From assembly GCA_040954595.2 (NCBI GenBank), contig CM082581.2, forward strand, positions 7,378,001 through 7,442,000: a stretch of DNA of 64,000 bases, given 5' to 3'. Within the stretch, counting starts at the first letter, position 1, and each line of letters opens with the position of its first letter. The DNA is from Balanoglossus misakiensis (Eukaryota > Hemichordata). The notes below the pieces were generated by a model that saw only the letters and a program-made list of their open reading frames with translations, did not search any database and was not told the DNA's origin. Position numbers and translations under genes: made by a program. Of this stretch, positions 54,759 to 64,000 are shown one piece after another.

Positions 54759-57700
54759 TGTGGTTGTCTGTTCTCACAAATTTAATGCGATTATTGCCAT
54801 GCTATCTAAGAAAATAAAAGAGTGGGCAGATGTTACAATGTATCCAGTATGAAGAGACACGGGGCACCACAACATAGTCATGTCTAACGTGGTACTCGAC
54901 GGTCAAGATGAAATTCAAAATTGCGTACTTAAGGGCCATTCCCCCATTTGATGATTTTTCAGTGCATTACGCAGTGTGTAATTATGATGCCCCTGTTTTT
55001 TTCTCCTCTGTTGTTACACGTCACTGTGGCGACAAAGGCTTTTTAAGCGGACAGAAACATCCGGCAGGTGTTTCGGGTTTTATTTCCACACCGACCCATA
55101 TGAATACTGCTGGATAAATTGTACTCTCTACGGCCGCCTTCTCCTTCCGGTTCCGCTTCACGGACGGCGGAGAGGGGGAATTACACTCTATTTCTGTTTC
55201 GTTCGTTCAATATCCCATCTCTTAATTACACGTTGTGCTGGGTCTGACGTCATTCTGAAGATAGATTCCGTATGTTGTTGGTCTCCGTCGTCAAAGTATG
55301 GAATTCGGATCTCGGTATTAGCAATTGGGAGTAAGGGGCGTCTTTAAGATTGTAAGTTTTTCCCTTCGATATTAACATTTTGGAATCAGGTTGTCCTCTG
55401 AACCCTCCACTCACAAAGATGCCGGTGCAGTAAAAAAGACATTTATAATCACTCAAAATCACTTACAGTAAACGGCCTGGAATTAGATGTTATTAAATAC
55501 ACATTGGTAATGGGAACGGTACAGGATTAGTTTAATATCATCATTTAGGGTAACAAAGAGGCTTAACCTCTTTTTACGAGTATTAAATGGGTCAATGGGA
55601 GAGGAAGGTCAAGTATCTCCCGCACTTCTCTTGGCTGAATAAAAATTTAGTGTACTGGCATACGGTTTTCAACTCTTTGCAAAAAGATTCAGTCTTTGTC
55701 TCGTAAAATCTTGTATTCTGTTCACTTGTGGTGAAACTCGCCGCTTTTTTTCAAAAATAATCTGTGATTACTGTAAATAATTGGCAGGTTTCAATTTTAT
55801 TTAATAAACTGGCATATCTATGAGTTAGGCGTTGGCGTACATCCAGCAGACGTCATGCAAAATATTGATTTTGTTTTGAAGAAACATTGTGTTAACAGCA
55901 GATGGTCACGTACGTGCACACTGTTATCGCGATATCGGAATCCCTGTTTAGATTTGCTATCACTTTTCAATAATAGTCTGTATACAAGTGCGATCCATTG
56001 AACTGCGAACGTAAACTGCAGACGACAAATGATTTCTGGCGACATTTGACATTCGCTGGCTTGTTTGGTTGTTTTATTATTTTGTGTTTTGTACGCGGTC
56101 GTTATTTTGCTGTTGTTGATTCTGAAATACTGGAGAGGCGTTGGCTGTTGCTGAAACATTCCACTCAAACATTCTAAGTGGCTGACCGCTGTATTGTTGA
56201 TAAACTGATAGGTAACCGGCGTCCATTCAGTAGTTTTGATTAAATCACAGATTATTTGATCGGTTCATAGATTGATTACACGCGTGTCAAGGGAATGATT
56301 TGTGTGTACTAGGCTGTGCAGTGAGACCCGGGGGAATGTTTACGCGTTTGAACGAGTCTATACCTTCTACTGGGAATCCGCCTTTGTTTAAACAGGAAGA
56401 TCGGGAGGGAGATAAAAATATCCGCATCATAAATTTTGACAGACGATTAATCAAAAACAGCAATGTTGAACAAATAATTTATTAGTTTGAATTTGAGCGA
56501 TCGACATTTCGTCAACAGTCACAGGCTAATACATTCCACGCGTATTTCAAGGCCCATGCACAAAAGGACGTTTCAAAGTATACTGTGAAAATACACATCT
56601 TCAACAGTGTGGGAGGAATACTTAAAATGCAGGCACAAAAGGCAAAATACATGTATGACGACAATATTGTCATTTAACAAACATTATTATAGGTTGTAAC
56701 ACGGGAAGCCAGTTTGTGTCGAAGCATTTCGCCAATGTAGCAGATACATTTTGCGCATGCCTGCAACGCAATGTTCCCAATGGACAGTTCCCCCGATGGT
56801 GCTCCTACAAATATGTAAATAGAAGCAGCGTTTTGGTAAATATTTCAGTAAAATATTCGCTGCGCTTGTGGTCAAAATACGGGGGCTCATGTCGTACCGA
56901 GCAATGCAGATAAAAAAAACTCACAAGGTTATTTTGATTATATTCCTATTTACATATAAGATGCATGGCGTGCACAATATGCGCATTTTCCAAATTTTAA
57001 TGACACACGGCAGACCAAGCTTGGGTACTTACTAGTAATCAGTTCAAATCGGCTTACATCTAGATAAATACATCACAGTTCTAGACTTGTTTATCACGAA
57101 GTCCAGTAAAAAAAAGTACACGCCACATCATTTATATTTCTGAGATACATTACCATGGTAATGAAATAACACCAGAGAACAGTTCTTAAATGTATATACG
57201 CATGGCCACGGGCGTAAATGTATCATTGCTTCGATTTATGGCTGGGTCATCCCCTGTTTGTCCAACTCTACCGCAATCATGATAGCAAAGAACATGTAAG
57301 TGATTTTACTACCGTGGAATAAACGCTCTCGGTAACTCGTTCCTGCGTGAGTACGTGCCTTGCATACAGGAATGGCAACGAAATTTCCCCCTTCTATATG
57401 AGATAACGTTTTGTAATTATAGATTCTCGGGCAGCCCTGGAAATCACATGAACAGCAGAGGAGGTTTCCAAACCTGCATGCCTGTGGATGGCGTGTGTAT
57501 ACATGTACATGTATTGTGTCGTGCGTGAGGTCACTGAGCGACCACCGCCCAGCAAAGCTTCGGGGCAACACCATCCACTCCGAGGTAATAACGTGTCGGG
57601 ACTTTGACTCGCAAAACGAACCAATCTACACATAATTAAATAGAATGACCCATGCGTGTCTCTACTCTGCGTATTGATTATTCATTAACACCAACTACTA

Positions 57701-60700
57701 TCAAAGAAATTGTGTCTTTCATCTTTCGGTCGATTAATTAATTTCGAGTGTTAGCTACGGTGAAAGTTCGCCGATCAATCAAGTTATTATATGGATACAA
57801 CATGCCTGTACGACATACCCTTCCTCCATCCATCAATGATATGATGAGTGAGCCAAGACATGCGTTGTCCGAAACATAACTTTATACTAATTTTGTATGC
57901 TTTCCCAAACCGGACTAGATCGTCCCTCTTTCGTACAGAGGTACAGAACCATGAAGTTCGACACAATTATGAGCTGGGCTATTCTGACGAGCTACACTGT
58001 AATTATGTCCTAATATTCCTGTGACAGAAGAATCATATTGAATTCACGCTGTTTTATCAGAAACATTTGACTCCTGTTGAAAGTCTCTATTTCAACGTAT
58101 AAAGTGGTTAACCTATTAACCTATGATTGGCAACATACGACAGTATCGTGTTAATTTAGTTGAGTACGTGATGATTTGGTAGTCATTGATCAATATTTCT
58201 GTCTTGTAGTCCATTGTCGTCATATTCGACAATCATATGACCGGCTGGCTGACACAGAATGAGCGGCATTTAAGCGTTGGACAGAGCAATGATTACATTG
58301 ACTCAGTAATTCCCTGTTTTTTATTATACATGTGAACTAGCCTTATTTTAAGTCGTTACGGCTGCGTTGACATTGTGCACATCTTAAATAGATCATTGCT
58401 GAAAGCTGTTTGCTTTGCTGCTCCATCCTCTAGGATTTGCAGTACAAATAATTGAAGAGGCTGTGAACTTCACCCCTTTTGGCTGCTACGCTGATACATA
58501 TGTAGAGGCCGTCGCGATTTGTGTGCGATCGGTAGAATATTAAGTGCATGTCTTTTAATTTATTACAAAGAATAGGTTTGCTGTTCCATCGAGCCCGTGT
58601 ATTTATTTATTTTCTCTAGAGACAGGATATTTTCCCCTCGTCAGTATTTTGGCCGACACGCACGCTTTCAAGACCTTAGAATGGGAATTATGGGGTCTAA
58701 ACAACACAAGATCGGATATATCTCTAAGCCTTATAATATGCTTGCATTGTCACTCTTATCCACGCTTAATATGGAACCCTGTTTCGACCCCGTCACTTTT
58801 AAAGTTATCCGAAGGCACACAGGGAAATTTAAGGTGATAGAGTTAAGCTACAAGTAGTTACATGGATCTGAAACAGTGCCTTCCGCGGTTACGTTAATCT
58901 GCTCGGTGCAGATAAGGTGAGAAGTGATGACTACTTCTGTCTGAAACATTTACATATTGTTTAACCCCTCAGCTGTATCTGCTAACGCATTCCGATGGGT
59001 ATTCACAGCCTCCTGTTCGTCGTGAAGAATTTATATGACACTGCTTAAGTATTTATCCTATTGCCACTTTATTCGGGAGACAATTCTTCGAGCTGCATAA
59101 ATTGCGTGGCGTGTGAATAATTTACGCTGTTCCTCGGCACTCATCTCAGCTGTGTTGGCAAGGACGAAGCAAGATTATGATCGATCGAATATGCCACAGA
59201 ATCAACACAGTTTACTGTTATGGCTTTGACTTGTGGGGCAGGACGTGCTCACTCTTTTCAAACCTCTCAGCATCGCTTCTCTATTGAAGACCTCCGTATA
59301 TCTCTCGTTTATGGAGATGACTATGCACCTTGTCACCCGTGCTTGCGGTTTACTAGTATTTGTTTGTTGTGCGTGATACTTGATATTGTATACACATTCT
59401 ATCACGGTAATATCACAGATTGGTATGGTTTTGACCGTTATGGCACATATTGTGAACCGATTCCATGCACTACAGCGCACTTAGGCACTTCGATTAGTTT
59501 CATTACATTGTCAATATGGTCGCAGACGACCGCAGCGGTTTTTTATGTTTTCCTGCCCAGAGTCGTTAGTCTGGCATACGTTTTAGTGATCTGTTCAAAC
59601 TTGACATTAGGACAATACACGGCTCAGTGGTTATGTGCGCGGGATAATGGCGAGACGTTGATGTCGGAAGTGTTCAGGTCCGGTCGTTTCCACTTCCATT
59701 AGGTGAAAGTCATATAGACATTGGTGTACATGCGTACATGTATTTTCATTTGCTGGGCGATGCGATGCCAACATGCTATGGGTCCCAGACGGTCGTTAGA
59801 TTGTCAGGGTCTTCCAGGTCATTTGATTTTCCATGTATATAGTATTGCTCGGACATTCCTTAACTGTATTGTGTGAATAACGTGAAGAATCATTTTCTTC
59901 TTCAATGCAAACAAACACAAGCCTACAGCCATTTCTCCGCGACACCTGAAATGTACACTCGTGCGTTGATTTGTATCGCGATATGAGCCAATGTGGCCGA
60001 CTGGTCCACGTTTTGTTTCGGTTTTGGCTTGCCTTAAGCAATGTGTAAAGTAATATCCTTCAAAGTTTTACAAAGTTTTTATAAGCGGTGTTACACAGAT
60101 ACAAATGTGTGTCCGAACCGAATTTGTCCTGGCGTACAGTAGTGTAACAACTGTGTATTGTCACATTTTCCCGTCGTGATAAAAACTGCGAGTAGACATG
60201 ACTTATTCAGAGCTCTGAGAGTCACGACAGTTCGATAACAGTCACGCCCAGCACCTGCAGGACGAGATTTAAAGTGTTTTCGCACGTTCACTAACCTTGT
60301 CAGTAGCGCTATATAGCGCATCCAGGAACTCGGTAATGGTTTGCCGGCCACTTTCAGCGTGGCGAGTTGTGGCCATGGTGATCACGTTTGATGGATTAAC
60401 ATTTTATTTAGGAGCTAAACGCGCGCTTTCAATTACGGTGCTCGTGATTATGGCCTTAATGCCTTTGCGCGGCGCCCAAGTGCGCTCTTTTCAGGTTTTA
60501 TACCGAAGTAGCGCCGAGGACGCGTTCCTGTGCGAACAGCAACAGACGTGTCATGATGAAAAATGAGCTTAAGTGCTCTGAGCAGCGAAAATCTAGATTA
60601 AATACGTAAAAGGAAGAAGGGTGTCCATCAAAATTTCGATCCTCTAGAACTCGTTCCTCCAGATAACGACGGGCGCTAAAGCTGGCGTGCATGAATCGCT

Positions 60701-62112
60701 AAATGTCACAGTGACGATCTAGTAGCCTATTAACAGGGACGCGAGCTTCGCATCCGCCGTATACGTTAAAAATTGAATCGTTTTCGACCTTCTCCAAGTG
60801 TTTCTGACGTTGAAATTGTCACAATATACCGATGGCCAACAGAGGTCTTTAAAGTGTCACGATTATAATGTCAAGTCAAATCATTCGGTCACCTTGTACG
60901 GTTGAAATTCAATGAGGTGGTCGAATTATTTGATACGTCATCGCGCGGGCTTCGATGGAACAACTTACAACTGTTCTCGAAAAAAAGGACAAAATAAAAA
61001 TTTTAAAGAGACTTGGGCAGGAAGATATAACTAAATAGGTCAAAACTCTCATTTTTTCACTAGACATGAAAAAATTATAGTTTGGCGGCTGTGATGTGTG
61101 TAAAACACGAAAATTGATGAAGCGGAAATATAAATAATTTGGAAAGCACTGATAAACACGGTGATTTATCGCTTCCAATTAGCACCTGTGTTAATTGCAA
61201 GCTTTACGGAGCACACTGTGTGATAACTCAAATTCAAGTACAATTTGCATGAAAATTAAGAACATCCATCTTTCAGTCATAAATCATAGGTGTGTTATGA
61301 ATATAAACAAGATCTTTGTATTTTTTCTTAAAATTTGTTTCAGTTGAACCAGTGAAATTTGGCAAGTACCGGGGTATAAACAATTTCATGTTTTGTATCG
61401 GGGAAGATTTGGGCGCACAAGCCTGTAAATGTTTTCGAGGAACAGCATGTATATGAATCCGGTTACTTTTGGATTTATTGTGTAAAATTTAATCCCAGAT
61501 ATAAATCTTCGTGTCATACGAAAATTTACCAAGATTTACGACCACAAACCCAACGACACGATCGCCCTTAAATATTGAGATGTAAACGACAATATGTAAT
61601 TTATATTCAAGAGATAATTTACTGGCGAAATCACCGTCTCTATTGGGTATGGCAATATGTTACATGAGCAATATTGTGAATTGAGTTATTTTCAACACAT
61701 GGAAGTTAGCCATGCTAGTACATTGTACCCAACAGAACAACCGATAAAATACAACGCCTTCGGGTAACTCTCTACCTGTGCATTTTAGATGTTCATATCG
61801 TTGATCTCGAGAAAAATATTTTCTAAAACAAGTCAGAGGCAACCCCGAAACAAGAAGTTACCGAATTATGCCGTCACGTAAATTAACATGTATTTGTCGA
61901 TTACCTTGTATAATCTGTAAAACACAACTTGCCATGCGACCTAATCTGATTAATATTCAGAGCCATATATAGTAAAATCGAGAATGTCAAGGCAATAACA
62001 TGCTGCGGATCAGTTTCTACGATCCCACTGGACCATCACATATCAGCAGTCGGCCATCTTGGATAGCCTCCCCAAACAACGTCACAAACTATTATGACAC
62101 TGTACCCTGGAA

Positions 62113-62214
62113 TGCGACAATGTGACTGAATAACGACGCGGTGAATTGCCACAATGTGACTGAATAATGACACGTGCATCTGCCATATCTGTCGACTGAA
62201 TAGACACCGATTCG
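62113..62214. repeat. Degenerate 34-base tandem repeat, about three copies
   Basis: Units start at 62113, 62147 and 62181. The first two share TG-C-ACAATGTGACTGAATAA with few changes. The third keeps only the TGCCA start and a GACTGAATA core. Confidence 0.7.
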
Positions 62215-64000
62215 GGCATTAAAATCTAATAATCACAAAGAAATGTCGGACGTGCGGACATACAGCTGGTCAAACAGCCCCACCGGACTCTTTGGGGGCT
62301 TTAATACTCGAGGACACCTCCAATATGGCGACACTCGCCACGCTCAGGCGAGAACGTGAAACCGTTCACACCGCGAAACTGTGCAATGAATGTGTACGTT
62401 GTCTCGGCGGTACTACAAATTTCTACTGATTTTCAAATACCATGGAACCTTATGGTGCATGTAGTGATTTACGTTGACGGGAAGCTAAAAAATTCACAGC
62501 TGTCGGACGAAAAGTGACCTATACTTGTATCGTCAATGTTTAAATACCTTTGTGGCATGTGTTGCCATTTCACATACAAAATATTACCAACTGACATTTA
62601 CCAACCCCGGTGTATTTCCGATCGTTCTTCTACATGTATATAGACAGGCAATCATTATCGTGCAATTGGATGCAACCAGACTTCTATATAAGTGTACCCT
62701 TTAAATTCAGGTGTTCCAACTGAATGCTTCAGTATTACTCGTTTTAGTGAAAGGGACAAAGTCGCTAACTTCTGACATTATTCTGGTTTATTCAAGTTTT
62801 TTGGTAGACCATTCATGTTGCCCTGCTCACTGAGTCCTGTTCAATGACCGGTTGTTACAGATTAACTCACACCATGTATACGGTTAAGACTTGAATTCGA
62901 ATTTATATTGCAATTTAAGGTTTGTAATTTTTATGTTGAATGTTTATGTACGGGGTTTGAATTCAGCTGCGACAACTATTGATCTAGCATCTTTCAAAAA
63001 CGCAGATTTTCTTAAATCATTGCTTGGTTTCTTATGATCGTTCTATTCTATGACACATCCTTCATGTTAAGATTCCCTCCCCCCTCCCGTCTATCCTCCA
63101 CCTACGGCAAAACTGGGTATACCGTTCTTGCCTGTTTGAACGAATGACTTGGAGCCACGTTCTTATTCGCTAGTATCGCCCCGTCGTTGAAATCCTATTC
63201 GTAAATAACTGGCGCACGCTTGGAACACAATATTTCAACCTGTCTTGTAATGAGGCTCGCTTTGTCCTGCCGCGATGCACGATTTTAATGAACGCCGTCA
63301 CGGCAGTGGCACCCGACAAAAAAGACGGGTTACCCAGTGCCGGCAGATATCCAAATTAACACGTTTTGCAGTTTATGCATTCCTCGTTAACGTGCCTAAA
63401 GCCTGCAGGTAGTAGGGGATCTTGTAAGTCACGCGTTTGCCCCAATCATGCCCGATTATCCGACGTCCCGATGTATAAGCACGTCCGGGACTCAGGAAAT
63501 ATGAAATGCGATTTGTTGCTGACGGGTTGGACGTCGAATTTGCATCGTATCAGACGGTCCGTATATTGCACAACTATACTGAACATGCGTATGGGGGTGG
63601 ATGGACGTCCCACGCCGTTTGCTCATACATGTAGCTGTGCACACATACCGAAATCTCATAACAATCTGAATCAAGTATTCGTGAGCAAAAATTCCAAGTC
63701 AGAGGCTTGGGGTCCATGAGACCAATTCGACTTGGCTATGGACAATGGCCAGCTCCTGCCTGTGGGATTATGACTGTTTACTATATGTATCTCAAAAAAT
63801 ACGTCGCTTGAAACGAAATGGGGAAATGTGGATACTATTCAGCTATCGTCATACAACACTGCCTCTCCTGTCAGATCGTATCTTCAAAGAATAACTAAAC
63901 CGAAAGAATTCAACCAAATCGAATTCTTTAATTAACATTGGCGCGCAATCATCAAAATATACACCACGTAAGACGACCGAATGCGATATTGTTCATCATC

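Larger units (their letters stand above)
49381..64000. other. Gene-free stretch to the end of the window
   Basis: AT-rich DNA with the homeodomain-site duplication, the 34-base repeat and many TACATGTA octamers. The longest ATG-initiated frame (59220-59702, 160 codons) has two hydrophobic stretches but no recognised motif and no visible splice context. No RNA gene was identified. Confidence 0.55.

Noticed and set aside
57148-57163. Perfect 16-base palindrome around CCATGG
   Set aside because: About one palindrome of this size is expected by chance in 64 kb.
63903-63929. 9-base inverted repeat AAAGAATTC with a 9-base loop
   Set aside because: Several stems of this length are expected by chance; no other feature supports it.

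Overview
The window looks like genomic DNA from a non-vertebrate animal, most likely a marine bilaterian such as a lancelet, hemichordate, mollusc or annelid. Four things suggest this: an aminergic 7TM receptor of the alpha-type octopamine class, very low gene density, a base composition I judge AT-rich by eye, and abundant microsatellites with a strikingly common TACATGTA octamer. I cannot name the species. There is no sign of bacterial operons, ribosome binding sites or phage genes.

Only one gene can be supported with confidence: a complete intronless G protein-coupled receptor on the minus strand at 35970-37643. All seven membrane helices and the diagnostic aminergic residues are visible. 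Its closest recalled relatives are the alpha-type octopamine receptors (insect OAMB/OctR-alpha), with alpha-1 adrenergic receptors next. It has an unusually long, acidic, sequon-rich second extracellular loop and a histidine-rich third intracellular loop. The start is placed at the first ATG after an in-frame stop. A GC-rich tract with a possible ATTAAA signal follows the stop codon, and a CT/GA-rich tract lies about 290 bases upstream of the ATG.

The rest of the window (about 1-35660 and 37680-64000) holds no coding region I can recognise. It contains a foldback MITE-like element at 29776-30392 bounded by TTAA, a 46-bp near-perfect palindrome centred on CACGTG at 49335-49380, a roughly 330-bp ATGT microsatellite at 4621-4948, CA/GT and other short tandem repeats, several G homopolymers, and small local duplications. 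One duplication, at 54660-54758, carries homeodomain-like sites. The layout is one single-exon gene in a large intergenic (or intronic) landscape. Exons of multi-exon neighbours lacking clear protein similarity could have been missed.

No new multi-gene system is visible. The most useful leads are the divergent receptor loops, the foldback element, the CACGTG palindrome and the TACATGTA excess.
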